Assembly: GCF_002196515.1 (NCBI RefSeq)
Contig: NZ_CP018835.1
Coordinates: 1,116,001 to 1,180,000 of the forward strand
Direction of reading: 5' to 3'
Origin: Vibrio gazogenes
GTDB lineage: Bacteria > Pseudomonadota > Gammaproteobacteria > Enterobacterales > Vibrionaceae
DNA: 64,000 nt
The notes below the pieces were generated by a model. That model had not been told where the DNA came from. It did not search any database and saw nothing but the letters and a program-made list of their open reading frames with translations. Each line of letters begins with the position of its first letter. Positions within the stretch are counted from its first letter, which is position 1. Of this stretch, positions 8,163 through 18,257 are shown in pieces. The translations under genes were made by a program, and so were the position numbers.

Positions 8163-10544
8163 TTATTTTTCATTGAGCCACTGGCGAAGACATTGAATAT
8201 CTTGCGCGTATTCAGTCTTTATTTCTTCAACCCAGTCGGTAATATTTTCCCACCAGGCTGGTGCTTGTGGGGATTGCGCTTTTTGTGCCACGGCCTGAAT
8301 TCGGGCCAAGCCGATGGAACCCGCTGCACCTTTGATTTTATGAGCTTCGGAAACAATGCCATTTTGATCTTTAGCGACCATATTTGAATCCAGAATATCG
8401 AGATAGTCCGGCATCATCGTTTCGAACATCTCAATACTGTCCAGAACCGGTTGTTTGCCAACAATATCAACATAAGCGCCCAACATATCCAAATCCAGAA
8501 TACGGCTATACTGTTCCTTTTTCTTGTCGGTTTCATCGTATGGATGAAGCGTCTCCACCACATGATCAATCCGATGTGCATCCTCTCTTTCAGGTTCATG
8601 CTCAGCACCGAAATACCGATGAATCACATTCTGAACAGCAACCACTGAAAGCGGCTTACTGATGGCATCATCCATACCTTTCTCCAGATATTCCCGCTTA
8701 TCTTTTAATACATTGGCTGTTAAAGCCACCAGTGGCGGCAATTGATAATCTTGCCCGTATTGTTGCCGATAGAATTGAGCGACATCAAAGCCGGTCATAT
8801 CCGGTAACTGAATATCCAGTAAAACCAAGTCATAACGATCCGGCACAAACAGTTTTTTCGCTTCTTCACCACTCATGGCAACCGTAATTGAATGTCCTAA
8901 ACTTTCCAGCAGCGATTTGGCGACCGTCACATTCAATTCAATATCTTCCACCATAAAGATATTCAGAGTTTTCTGCATCGCAGGAGAAGCTGGCGTCAAC
9001 AGCGCATCATCAGCTAAAGGGACATTGAGTGAGATAGTAAAGGTACTACCGAACCCTTCTTCACTACTGACGGTGATATCGCCATCCATGAGGTTTATCA
9101 ACTGGCGAGATACCGCCAGACCAATCCCGGTTCCGACGGCATGAAGGTTATCTTTGCCCGACTTCACCTGATAATACATGGCAAAAATCTTATCCAATTC
9201 TGCTTCGGCAATCCCAATTCCCGTATCTTCAATATCCATGATGATATGCGCATTATCTTCCTCGATCTCAGAACTGACGGTCATCACGATGCCGCCTTCA
9301 CGAGTAAATTTCATCGCATTACTGATCAGGTTCCAAAGCACCTGTCGTAGCCGAGTACCGTCGACCATTACCACATATGACAGTTCGGTCAGTCTTTCCA
9401 GATCAAAGCGCAGCCCTTTCTGTTCTGCCATTAACGCAGCCAGACTCTCAATTTCGGTGACAAATTCACCAAGATTCAGCGGTTGCGGGAAAAGCTCTAA
9501 TTTGCGCTGATCAAACTTATCCATATCGATAATATCGTTAAAAATATTGCCCAATGTAATCGCACTGATATGAATGGTTTGTAGATACTTCCGTTGCTCC
9601 TGAGTCATGGTCGTATCCAATAGCATCCGACTCAACCCCACTATCCCATTCAGTGGTGTTCTTAACTCATGACTAATCGTGGCAATAAAGGTGGTTTTAT
9701 CACGACTGGCCTTTTCCAACGACTCTTCATGACGCTTACGTTCAGTGATGTCCCGGCCAAAGCCAACCAACCCCAAATGGCGGCCTTCTTTACTGTAAAA
9801 GGGTACCTTCCTGATTTCAAAGTAGTTCTTACGCCCATCAGGGTATTCCAACCACTGTTCATAGGTGACAGCACAGTTTTGGGAGAACAATTGTTGATCC
9901 GTTTCCACAATCGGCTGAGCAATTTCTTCACTGTAAACATCCCACGGTGTCAGTCCAACCAGCTCTCTTTCTTTTTTCCCTGTTAACTCTTCCATGGCTC
10001 GGTTACAACCGGAGAAAACACCCTCAGCATTGCGGTAATAAATTAAATCAGGCGAAGCATCGATAAATGATCGTAATAATGCGGTTCTCTCAGCAAGCTC
10101 AAGCTGGGTCTTTTCCCGCTGATAAACCTCATTTTCCAGATCAGCCATGGCTTCTTCGCGCGCTTCTTCGGCTTTGATCCGCTCTTCAATTTCCTGATTC
10201 AGTTTGACAATATTCTGCTGTAACTGGTAATTCAGCTCTTGATCGCGAGAGCGCATATCTTTCAATTTTGCGACCAGCTTGGATAAGCGCTGCCTCGACT
10301 CTTCGAGTTGATCCACGACGACAGAAAGAAAATAAACCGCCCAAGGCGTAATGATCAGTCCAAAAAACACCGAACGGATAATATCGATATTATCGACATA
10401 ACCATGCAGTGCCAGAGTAATCCCGACCTGAACAACCACTGCCAGTGCCACCAGTGCCAAGGCTAAAAGAATTGAAAAACGGAGAATCCCCAGCTTAACC
10501 AATAGGTCTACATAATACTGAGCCAGATTTTTCATCGGTTTCAT
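8163..10544 (-). CDS. arcB: aerobic respiration control sensor kinase ArcB
   Basis: 793-aa hybrid sensor kinase that reads the quinone pool and passes phosphate His-Asp-His-Asp to ArcA. Two membrane helices (about 22-45 and 58-78), a coiled coil (80-155), PAS (155-270), kinase core with His292 in SHELRTP, N/G boxes, receiver with Asp577 in LLDIQLPD, and HPt with His735 in EAHKIKGAAG. Numbering tracks E. coli. Odd point: redox Cys180 is kept (FSGCNRAME), but the second E. coli redox cysteine, Cys241, is Tyr here (RKNYFEIRK); a new Cys sits at 224. The ATG at 10544 is chosen over 10562 because GGAG is 8 nt upstream and the N-terminus then aligns with E. coli. Confidence 0.97.
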   Translation of the reverse strand: MKPMKNLAQYYVDLLVKLGILRFSILLALALVALAVVVQVGITLALHGYVDNIDIIRSVFFGLIITPWAVYFLSVVVDQLEESRQRLSKLVAKLKDMRSRDQELNYQLQQNIVKLNQEIEERIKAEEAREEAMADLENEVYQREKTQLELAERTALLRSFIDASPDLIYYRNAEGVFSGCNRAMEELTGKKERELVGLTPWDVYSEEIAQPIVETDQQLFSQNCAVTYEQWLEYPDGRKNYFEIRKVPFYSKEGRHLGLVGFGRDITERKRHEESLEKASRDKTTFIATISHELRTPLNGIVGLSRMLLDTTMTQEQRKYLQTIHISAITLGNIFNDIIDMDKFDQRKLELFPQPLNLGEFVTEIESLAALMAEQKGLRFDLERLTELSYVVMVDGTRLRQVLWNLISNAMKFTREGGIVMTVSSEIEEDNAHIIMDIEDTGIGIAEAELDKIFAMYYQVKSGKDNLHAVGTGIGLAVSRQLINLMDGDITVSSEEGFGSTFTISLNVPLADDALLTPASPAMQKTLNIFMVEDIELNVTVAKSLLESLGHSITVAMSGEEAKKLFVPDRYDLVLLDIQLPDMTGFDVAQFYRQQYGQDYQLPPLVALTANVLKDKREYLEKGMDDAISKPLSVVAVQNVIHRYFGAEHEPEREDAHRIDHVVETLHPYDETDKKKEQYSRILDLDMLGAYVDIVGKQPVLDSIEMFETMMPDYLDILDSNMVAKDQNGIVSEAHKIKGAAGSIGLARIQAVAQKAQSPQAPAWWENITDWVEEIKTEYAQDIQCLRQWLNEK

Positions 10545-10634
10545 TAAAAACGCTCCAGACAACGATATCGCGCTAAATTCGGAAGGAAGAACAAGTTCGG
10601 ACCAAGGCCGTCCAAACGGCGAGCAGACAATCCA

Positions 10635-12032
10635 TTATCGCCTGCCCAAAGATTCATAATAAATACATGTGCGGTTACGTCCCTGCATTTTTGCCTGATG
10701 TAGTGCCTGCTCGGCGTAGGCAACAAATTGTTCGGACAACTCATCGGTTTTGGGCACCAGAGAAACAATTCCCATACTCACAGTGACGTGATTCGAGACA
10801 TCCGACACCGGATGAGGCAACTGAATCTGTTTAAATTCAGAATGAATTTTTTCAGCAACCCAACAGGCTCCGTCAATATGGGTATTGGGTAGAATAAAGG
10901 CAAACCGATCACCATCATAACGGGCGATACAATCTGAAGCACGACTGATTACCCGTTGCAGCGCCAATGCAACCGTGCATAGCGTTTCATCCCCTTGCTC
11001 ATCACCATAATGCTGATTGTAACTCTCAAAACAATCGACATCACACAAGATAACCGCCAATGGCTGCTTCTCTCGAATATGAATATGCCATAGTGTTTCC
11101 AACGTTTCATCAAAACGCCTGCGGCTGACAATACCCGTCAGTTGATCAAAAGAGTGGATGTGGTGGGCATTGAGCAGTTGTTCTGAGGGTTCACCAGAAT
11201 ACCACGCAGTAATATCACGGATAATCAACAGCGCAAGCACTTGATTGGTCACCGGTGAACGATAAACAGATTTCACGACATCAAACCATTGTCGAGGTTC
11301 TCTTGCTAACTGATCGATGTAACGAATGGGTTGTTTGGCAGCGATATCTTGCTCGGTCAACGCAAACATCTGCTGAAAAAAGGGTGCCTCTTGTGTCGGC
11401 CAAGTCAGCCGCTGGCCTGTCACTTGTGCCATCTCATCCTGACCTAACAAATGTGCAAACGATAAATTACAGGAACGGCAACAACCATCATCCTGTATAA
11501 CCGCGATCGCATCCGGAGACTCATCCCAGAGTTGTTGCATCAGATCAGCAGTTCGAATCGTGTGCTGTTCCTCAGTCGCTTCAGCACGCTCATGATGAAT
11601 CAGCATTTGTACCATCCAGGCGGTTTGTCCTTGGAACACGGTATCTTTGACCTGAAATTCAATCTGTACTGAATGCGCTTCACCCACCGGCCAGTCGATG
11701 AACTGGCGGGAATGCTCTTGATAACTTTTATCGATGAGTGCAGAAAAATGCTCGCGCTGAGAGGCACTCACCCAAGGAGAGAACTGAACAAGACGCCCAT
11801 GCGTCTGAAGTTGAAGTGCATGTTGTGCCAGCGCGTTGGCAAACAAAATTTGATGATTTTTCCGCGAGACCATTAACAACGCACATGGCACATCAACAAA
11901 CATATCGTGCAAATGGCGAATTTTTCGGCGGTATACCATCCATAAGGCAATTCCGGCGAGTATAGCAATGATACTCCCCATACCAAGCGCAATTTCCAGC
12001 TGAGTATAATGCTCCCATGTCAACTGCGACAT
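10635..12032 (-). CDS. membrane-anchored PAS-GGDEF protein with degenerate active site
   Basis: 465 aa. One N-terminal membrane helix (about 14-34), a PAS-like region (about 43-145), a second PAS (about 165-275, ending IIRDITAW), then a GGDEF domain (about 293-460). Metal- and substrate-pocket residues around CDVDCFESYNQHYGDEQGDE are largely kept. The signature loop, however, reads Asp373-Gly-Asp-Arg-Phe377 instead of GG(D/E)EF, losing the first Gly and the catalytic Glu. The inhibitory c-di-GMP site Arg364-x-x-Asp367 sits exactly five residues before that loop and is intact. Inference: it probably binds c-di-GMP rather than making it. It lies directly upstream of arcB on the same strand (90-nt gap), so co-expression with the redox sensor is possible. 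Confidence 0.85.
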   Translation of the reverse strand: MSQLTWEHYTQLEIALGMGSIIAILAGIALWMVYRRKIRHLHDMFVDVPCALLMVSRKNHQILFANALAQHALQLQTHGRLVQFSPWVSASQREHFSALIDKSYQEHSRQFIDWPVGEAHSVQIEFQVKDTVFQGQTAWMVQMLIHHERAEATEEQHTIRTADLMQQLWDESPDAIAVIQDDGCCRSCNLSFAHLLGQDEMAQVTGQRLTWPTQEAPFFQQMFALTEQDIAAKQPIRYIDQLAREPRQWFDVVKSVYRSPVTNQVLALLIIRDITAWYSGEPSEQLLNAHHIHSFDQLTGIVSRRRFDETLETLWHIHIREKQPLAVILCDVDCFESYNQHYGDEQGDETLCTVALALQRVISRASDCIARYDGDRFAFILPNTHIDGACWVAEKIHSEFKQIQLPHPVSDVSNHVTVSMGIVSLVPKTDELSEQFVAYAEQALHQAKMQGRNRTCIYYESLGRR

Positions 12033-12185
12033 CGCTATTACCTTCTGTTAACAATTCTTCTTATAAGAATAACAAGTTATTTCATAAATACTCTATACGT
12101 TTGAGTAAGATATCTAACTGTGTCACTGAAAAAATACAAACCACCGCAAAAACAGCCAATCGGTCTGCGATTCACGGGTATGCTA

Positions 12186-13160
12186 TCACTTGATGCTCTG
12201 TACCGGAGTAAACACAAATTCTTCGCCGGTTAAACAACCCTGTCCCCCTTTTTGATTGAGAGCACGTTCAATTTCCGTCATCGCCAGCCAGCGATTTTCA
12301 CACCACAACGGTGCAAGCAGTGTCGGCCTGCGGGCTGATGCGGAGACCCGATGATAAATCACATCGGCCGGTGTTCGGCGGATGATGTCACTGGCGGTTT
12401 CAACATAGTGAGACAATTCTGGCGCCTGAAGTCGGCCAGCACGCCAAGACTTTGCCATCACACTGCCTTCAACAATATGTAACCCATGCAGCTTAATCCC
12501 ATCCGTGCCTGTATTCAGAACCTGTTCAAGCGTCTCAAGATTATCACGCGAAGATTCACCGGGAAGTCCAACAATCAAATGAGTGCATACTTTCAGCCCC
12601 AATGCCCGGGCTTGTCTTGTGACGTGATCATAACAAGTAAAATCATGGCCCCGGTTAATCCGCTTCAATGTTCGCTGGTGTGCAGTTTGCAATCCCAGTT
12701 CCAGCCATATTTCATAGCCTTGCTGTTGATAATCTGCGAGCAGTTCCAACACTCCGGGAGCCACACAGTCCGGACGCGTGCCAACACACAAACCCACCAC
12801 ATCTGCGACGCAAAGCGCTTCTTGATACATCTGTTTGAGTCGTTCAACCTCAGCATAGGTACTGGTATATGCTTGGAAATAAGCCAGATACTTTCTGGCA
12901 CGCGAGACTTCGCCTGCTCTGGCCACCAATTGCTCACGAATACTTTGATGCTGGGTCTGTTCATCCGCAAATGACGCCACATTGCAAAACGTACATCCAC
13001 CCCGTCCTATCGTGCCATCCCGGTTCGGACAGCTAAATCCGCCATGTAACGTTAACTTATGGACCCGTTCCCCATAACGACGTTTTAGATCTTGTCCTAA
13101 TGTATTAACCAGCTCGTGTAACTGTTTCAAATCCGCCTCGGAATAAATATTCAAGTACAT
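12186..13160 (-). CDS. yhcC: TIGR01212-family radical SAM protein YhcC
   Basis: 324 aa, Elp3-like radical SAM fold, cytoplasmic. Iron-sulphur ligands lie in FSCPNRDGTIGRGGCTFC near the N-terminus, a family-typical long C-to-CxxC spacing, followed by YFQAYTSTYA and LELGLQTAH. Closely matches E. coli YhcC, which also sits between arcB and gltB. Substrate and reaction are not established. The frame is open upstream to a TTG at 13178; the ATG at 13160 is preferred, although no clear Shine-Dalgarno is visible for either. Divergent from gltB1. Confidence 0.9.
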   Translation of the reverse strand: MYLNIYSEADLKQLHELVNTLGQDLKRRYGERVHKLTLHGGFSCPNRDGTIGRGGCTFCNVASFADEQTQHQSIREQLVARAGEVSRARKYLAYFQAYTSTYAEVERLKQMYQEALCVADVVGLCVGTRPDCVAPGVLELLADYQQQGYEIWLELGLQTAHQRTLKRINRGHDFTCYDHVTRQARALGLKVCTHLIVGLPGESSRDNLETLEQVLNTGTDGIKLHGLHIVEGSVMAKSWRAGRLQAPELSHYVETASDIIRRTPADVIYHRVSASARRPTLLAPLWCENRWLAMTEIERALNQKGGQGCLTGEEFVFTPVQSIK

Positions 13161-13724
13161 CAATGACAAAGGTCGCAAGCGTATTACGACGCCGACTTCC
13201 AGCCGTTCAATTTCTTAGAAGAAACAACAACCTGTCACGAAATAAAATTACAATATCCTGATAATTTCTCTCATTTTAGAATAATCAATCCACAAGCGCC
13301 CTAACCCACATCAATAAATAAACGCTCACTCAATGTTAAATAAAAGTTAACAAATACTGCGTTTGCAATCGATTAACTTGCATAAAAATTCCATCGCTTG
13401 GCTATTGGATTTTATGTCACAAAAATGTAGGATAGTTTCAGTTTCGTTCGTATCTGTCATATTTGGAGATGACGTAACGGATGAAACTTCGGTGATAAGC
13501 TAACCCACCAAAATAAAGCACTAGCTGCATATAAAGAATGACCTGCATATCACCAAGGATTGTTTTTCCCACCCGATTTCCGGTGGGAGACGGAACGGAT
13601 TCAGGCCGGCGCCACCTGTCGGCTTTGAGACAATAAAGATAAAAAAAGGACCAGACACACCATCACCCGGGGGAAAACACTCTCCGGTCCGAGTGCGTCT
13701 TTATTGAACTGGAAGGATGTATCA
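13161..13724. promoter_or_regulatory. yhcC-gltB1 intergenic region with long gltB1 leader
   Basis: 564 bp with no convincing gene. A possible promoter is TTGGAT (13405-13410), 17 bp, TAGGAT (13428-13433), giving a leader of about 285 nt. The last 160 nt are rich in hairpins (see 13567-13706). A 32-codon ORF (13538-13636) exists there but has no good ribosome site. Confidence 0.5.
13567..13706 (+). ncRNA. candidate structured 5' leader RNA of gltB1
   Basis: Hairpin A: TCCCACC / GGTGGGA (13567-13573 / 13582-13588). Hairpin B: AGGCCG / CGGCTT (about 13613-13635 region). Element C: perfect 9-bp stem CAATAAAGA / TCTTTATTG (13631-13639 / 13698-13706) enclosing GGACC / GGTCC (13648-13652 / 13686-13690) and a G-rich hairpin CGGGGG / TCTCCG. 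The closing stem ends 5 nt before the gltB1 Shine-Dalgarno (13711-13717). AGAC at 13653 could pair with GTCT at 13697, competing with the closing stem, so two folds are possible. I do not recognise it as a known riboswitch. Confidence 0.45.
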
Positions 13725-16700
13725 ATGTTAAATTCATCAGGGCTATACACGCCCGAACTGGAGCATGACGCCTGCGGTATCGGCTTTGTTGCCCATTTAA
13801 AAAACCGTAAATCCCATCAGGTTGTCACTCAGGCACTGGATATGCTGGCCCGAATGGAGCACCGCGGTGGTCAGGGATGTGATCCATGTAGTGGCGACGG
13901 TGCAGGGATTCTCCTACAGAAGCCTCATGAGTTTCTTCTTGAAGAAACCGTCAAACTCGGGATTCGTCTCCCCTCATTCGATCAATACGGTGTGGGTGTG
14001 GTGTTATTTCCGAAGGATGAATACAAACGCGGACAATGTCGTGACATTTTAGAAAGAAATGCCAAGCGTCTGGATTTAGAAATTCTCGGATACCGCGTTC
14101 TTCCGACCGATAACCATATGTTAGGGGCGGATCCACTCAGTAGCGAACCACAATTCGAACACGTCTTTATCAGTGGTGGCCCGGGCGTCACCCCGGAAGA
14201 ATTGGAACGCAAACTCTATGTACTGCGCAACTATACGGTTCGCGTCTGTCTGGAAAGTATCTCCAATATCGGAGATGACTTTTACATCAACTCCATGTCG
14301 TATAAGACGCTGATCTACAAAGGTCAGTTGACCACCGAGCAAGTCCCGCAGTATTTCCTCGATCTACAAAATCCAACGATGGTCACTGCGCTGGCCTTGG
14401 TGCATTCTCGCTTTTCTACCAATACCTTCCCGAAATGGCGTCTGGCCCAGCCTTTCCGTTATATTGCCCATAATGGTGAAATCAATACGGTTCGCGGTAA
14501 TCTCAACTGGATGAAAGCCAGAGAAGCCATTCTTGAATCTGAGCGGTTTACCCAAGCTGAAATCGACATGCTGTTACCGATTTGTCAGGAGGACAGCTCC
14601 GATTCATCAAACTTCGATATGGTGCTGGAACTGCTCGTTCTTTCAGGGCGCAGCCTGCCCCATGCGCTGATGATGATGATTCCGGAAGCATGGCAAGAAA
14701 ATAAAACAATGGATGCCAAGCGCCGTGCATTTTATCAGTATCACGCCAATGTTATGGAACCGTGGGATGGCCCGGCATCAGTCTGTTTCAGTGACGGCGT
14801 GATGGTCGGTGCGACGTTGGATCGTAATGGCTTGCGTCCTTCCCGTTATACCGTCACGAAAGATGATTTCCTGATCATGGCCTCAGAGTCAGGCGTCGTC
14901 GATATCGCAGCGGATAATATTCAATACCGGGGGCGCCTCCAACCCGGCAAAATCTTTGTCGCAGATCTGGAAGAAGGACGAATTATTTCCGACGAAGAGA
15001 TCAAAGAAAGTATTGCGAACGCACAGCCTTACGAGCAGTGGGTTCAAGACAATCTACTCAGTCTCAAATCACTTCCTGAAGCTGAAACCGGACACAGCCA
15101 ACCGAAACCAGAACGATTGCTACATCGTCAGCAGGCGTTTGGCATCAGCAGCGAAGAAGTCAATCAAATTATTCTGCCACTGGCTCAAACCGGCTACGAA
15201 CCACTCGGTTCGATGGGAGCTGACTGGCCTCTGGCTGTGCTGTCTCACCAGTCTCAGCATTTATCTCACTATTTCAAACAGTTGTTTGCTCAGGTCACCA
15301 ACCCACCGATCGATCCGATCCGTGAACGGATGGTCATGTCACTGAACACCTATCTGGGAAAAGATCAAAACTTACTCAGCGAGTCACCGGCACACTGTCG
15401 CAAAGTCGAACTCGAATCACCGGTCATTTCCAATGCTGAACTCGAAAAACTCAGAGCGATAGATAACGAGCACCTGCAAGCAAAAACGCTGGACATCGTT
15501 TTTCAGGCCAGTGGTGAACCGGGTAAACTGGAACGCGCACTGAAACGTATTTGTCAGTACGCGGAAGATGCCGTCATCGATGGTTATTCGATTATTTTGC
15601 TGACTGATCGTGCAGTGAACTCAAACCATGCTGCGATTCCGGGAATGCTGGCCGTCGGTGCTGTCCATCATCATCTGATCCGCAAAGGATTACGGGCCAA
15701 ATGTGGTATCGTCATCGAAACAGGCGATGCGCGGGAAACCCACCACTTTGCCACGCTACTCGGTTATGGTGCCAATGCCGTCAACCCATACTTGGTCACG
15801 GAAACCATCGTTGATCTACAACAGAAGAATAAATTAGATCCACAAGCGGATATCAATACGCTCTTCGATAACTATCGCAAAGGGGTCAACGGTGGTCTGC
15901 TGAAGATTTTCTCGAAAATGGGAATTTCAACCCTTCAGTCTTATCACGGTGCGCAAATTTTTGAAGCGCTGGGGATAAGCAAAGCCGTCGTCGATAAATA
16001 TTTTACCGGTACAGTGACTCGGATTCAGGGGCTGACACTGGACGACATCGCCAAAGAAGTTCTGATCCGTCACCGCCTCGGCTATCCATTACGCGAAATT
16101 CCGCTACAAGTCTTAGATGTCGGCGGGGTGTATCAGTGGAAACAACGCGGTGAACAACATTTGTTCAATCCGGAAACCATTCACTTGTTACAACAATCAA
16201 CGCGTCATCAAGACTATGCGCAGTTCAAAGCATATGCCGAAGCCGTTGATCGTCAGGGTGACAAGGCCGTCACACTCCGCAGCCAGCTTGAAATGGTGAA
16301 AAATCCGGCCGGACAGATTGCACTGGATGATGTGGAACCGATTGAAAGTATCGTCAAACGCTTTGCCACCGGTGCCATGTCATTCGGTTCCATCTCCTAC
16401 GAAGCGCACGCCACCTTAGCCGTTGCGATGAACCGCCTCGGCGCGAAATCCAACTCCGGTGAAGGCGGTGAAGATCCGATCCGCTTTGAGAAGAAAGAAA
16501 ACGGCGACTGGGAACGCTCCGCGATCAAACAGGTTGCTTCAGGCCGTTTCGGTGTAACCGCCTATTATCTGACTAATGCGGATGAATTACAGGTCAAAAT
16601 GGCTCAGGGCGCCAAACCCGGAGAAGGCGGACAACTTCCCGGGGATAAAGTCGATGACTGGATCGGGGCAACCCGTCACTCGACTCCGGGAGTCGGTCTG

Positions 16701-18257
16701 ATTTCCCCACCACCGCATCACGATATTTATTCTATCGAGGATTTGGCTCAGCTCATATTTGACCTGAAAAACGCAAACCGTGCCGGTCGTGTCAACGTTA
16801 AACTGGTTTCTGAAGCCGGTGTCGGCACCATTGCTTCTGGGGTAGCCAAAGCCAAAGCCGATGTCGTATTAATCGCAGGCTATGACGGTGGTACAGGGGC
16901 ATCCCCGATTTCATCGATTCGTCATACCGGCTTGCCATGGGAGCTGGGACTGGCAGAAACACACCAGACTCTGCTGAAAAACGGGCTACGCAACCGAATC
17001 GTCGTTCAGGCGGACGGACAGATGAAAACGCCGCGGGATCTGGCGATTGCGACCCTACTCGGTGCTGAAGAATGGGGTGTTGCCACCGCAGCACTGGTGG
17101 TCGAAGGCTGTATCATGATGCGTAAGTGTCACAAGAATACCTGTCCGGTTGGCATTGCCACGCAGAACAAAACTCTGCGTGAACGATTTGACGGCCGCGT
17201 CGAAGATGTGGTGACGTTCTTCCGCTATATGGCGCAAGGACTCCGCGAAATCATGGCAGAACTAGGGTTCAGAACCATTGATGAAATGGTCGGTCAGGCC
17301 AACAAACTGAAGGTCAGAAGTGATATTGAACATTGGAAGTATCACAATCTTGATCTGAGTCCGCTCCTGCATATGGAGTCACCAAGAAGCGGTGATGGCA
17401 TTTTCTGCCAGACCACTCAGAATCATGCACTGGAAAATATCTTAGATCGTCAGTTGATTCAGGTCGCCCAACCGGCCTTAACGCAGGGAAAAGCCGTTCA
17501 GGCTGAATTTCCAATCCGCAACACAGACCGGAGCACTGGCACCATGCTCTCGAATGAAATTTCGAAAGTATATCGCGATCAAGGCTTACCTCAGCTCATG
17601 CAAGTCAAGTTTACCGGCTCTGCCGGTCAGTCTTTCGGTGCATTCCTGAGTCAAGGCGTGCAATTCGAAGTCGAAGGGGATGCAAATGACTACTGGGGCA
17701 AAGGTTTATCCGGTGGCACCCTGATTCTTTATCCAAACCACAATACATCGCTTGTTCCCGAAGAAAATATTGTGGTCGGTAATGTGTGTTTCTATGGCGC
17801 AACGTCCGGTGAGTCTTACATTCGGGGCAAAGCCGGTGAGCGTTTCTGTGTCAGAAACTCCGGTGCCCGTGTCGTGGTTGAAGGCATTGGTGATCACGGT
17901 TGTGAATATATGACAGGTGGTGTGGCAGTTATTTTGGGGTCAACCGGCCGTAATTTCGCAGCCGGCATGAGTGGTGGTGTCGCCTATGTCTGGGATACTG
18001 ATGGTGATTTCCATAACAAACTCAACCCTGAACTGGTTGATCTGGATCCACTGGATAATGAGGATATCAACCTGCTCAAGACCATGATCAACAACCATAT
18101 CCGTTTCACCGGGAGTGAAGTGGCTCAGCGCTTTATGGATAACGTTGAGCAGAACCTGCAATCTCTGGTGAAAGTCATGCCAAGAGATTACAAAGCAGTC
18201 CTGCAAAAACAGCAGGCGGCACAACAAGTACAAGCAACAGAAGCGGAGGCCGTGTAA
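13725..18257 (+). CDS. gltB: glutamate synthase large subunit (first copy)
   Basis: 1510 aa, FMN and iron-sulphur amidotransferase that transfers the glutamine amide to 2-oxoglutarate. The N-terminal Ntn nucleophile is Cys17 (HDA-CGIGF), exposed by removing a 16-residue propeptide. Class II amidase runs to about 400, the central domain to about 780, the FMN synthase domain carries GEGGEDPIRF and GGTGASPISS, the Fe-S ligands lie in MRKCHKNTCPVG, and the beta-helix domain is C-terminal. It is the less E. coli-like of the two copies here. The ATG at 13725 has GGAAGGA 7 nt upstream; a TTG at 13704 is less likely. Overlaps gltD1 by 1 nt. Confidence 0.96.
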   Translation: MLNSSGLYTPELEHDACGIGFVAHLKNRKSHQVVTQALDMLARMEHRGGQGCDPCSGDGAGILLQKPHEFLLEETVKLGIRLPSFDQYGVGVVLFPKDEYKRGQCRDILERNAKRLDLEILGYRVLPTDNHMLGADPLSSEPQFEHVFISGGPGVTPEELERKLYVLRNYTVRVCLESISNIGDDFYINSMSYKTLIYKGQLTTEQVPQYFLDLQNPTMVTALALVHSRFSTNTFPKWRLAQPFRYIAHNGEINTVRGNLNWMKAREAILESERFTQAEIDMLLPICQEDSSDSSNFDMVLELLVLSGRSLPHALMMMIPEAWQENKTMDAKRRAFYQYHANVMEPWDGPASVCFSDGVMVGATLDRNGLRPSRYTVTKDDFLIMASESGVVDIAADNIQYRGRLQPGKIFVADLEEGRIISDEEIKESIANAQPYEQWVQDNLLSLKSLPEAETGHSQPKPERLLHRQQAFGISSEEVNQIILPLAQTGYEPLGSMGADWPLAVLSHQSQHLSHYFKQLFAQVTNPPIDPIRERMVMSLNTYLGKDQNLLSESPAHCRKVELESPVISNAELEKLRAIDNEHLQAKTLDIVFQASGEPGKLERALKRICQYAEDAVIDGYSIILLTDRAVNSNHAAIPGMLAVGAVHHHLIRKGLRAKCGIVIETGDARETHHFATLLGYGANAVNPYLVTETIVDLQQKNKLDPQADINTLFDNYRKGVNGGLLKIFSKMGISTLQSYHGAQIFEALGISKAVVDKYFTGTVTRIQGLTLDDIAKEVLIRHRLGYPLREIPLQVLDVGGVYQWKQRGEQHLFNPETIHLLQQSTRHQDYAQFKAYAEAVDRQGDKAVTLRSQLEMVKNPAGQIALDDVEPIESIVKRFATGAMSFGSISYEAHATLAVAMNRLGAKSNSGEGGEDPIRFEKKENGDWERSAIKQVASGRFGVTAYYLTNADELQVKMAQGAKPGEGGQLPGDKVDDWIGATRHSTPGVGLISPPPHHDIYSIEDLAQLIFDLKNANRAGRVNVKLVSEAGVGTIASGVAKAKADVVLIAGYDGGTGASPISSIRHTGLPWELGLAETHQTLLKNGLRNRIVVQADGQMKTPRDLAIATLLGAEEWGVATAALVVEGCIMMRKCHKNTCPVGIATQNKTLRERFDGRVEDVVTFFRYMAQGLREIMAELGFRTIDEMVGQANKLKVRSDIEHWKYHNLDLSPLLHMESPRSGDGIFCQTTQNHALENILDRQLIQVAQPALTQGKAVQAEFPIRNTDRSTGTMLSNEISKVYRDQGLPQLMQVKFTGSAGQSFGAFLSQGVQFEVEGDANDYWGKGLSGGTLILYPNHNTSLVPEENIVVGNVCFYGATSGESYIRGKAGERFCVRNSGARVVVEGIGDHGCEYMTGGVAVILGSTGRNFAAGMSGGVAYVWDTDGDFHNKLNPELVDLDPLDNEDINLLKTMINNHIRFTGSEVAQRFMDNVEQNLQSLVKVMPRDYKAVLQKQQAAQQVQATEAEAV

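Noticed and set aside
13538..13636. 32-codon ORF inside the gltB1 leader
   Set aside because: No Shine-Dalgarno and no run of regulatory codons (Glu/Gln) as expected of an attenuator leader; it runs through hairpins A and B, which look like RNA structure.
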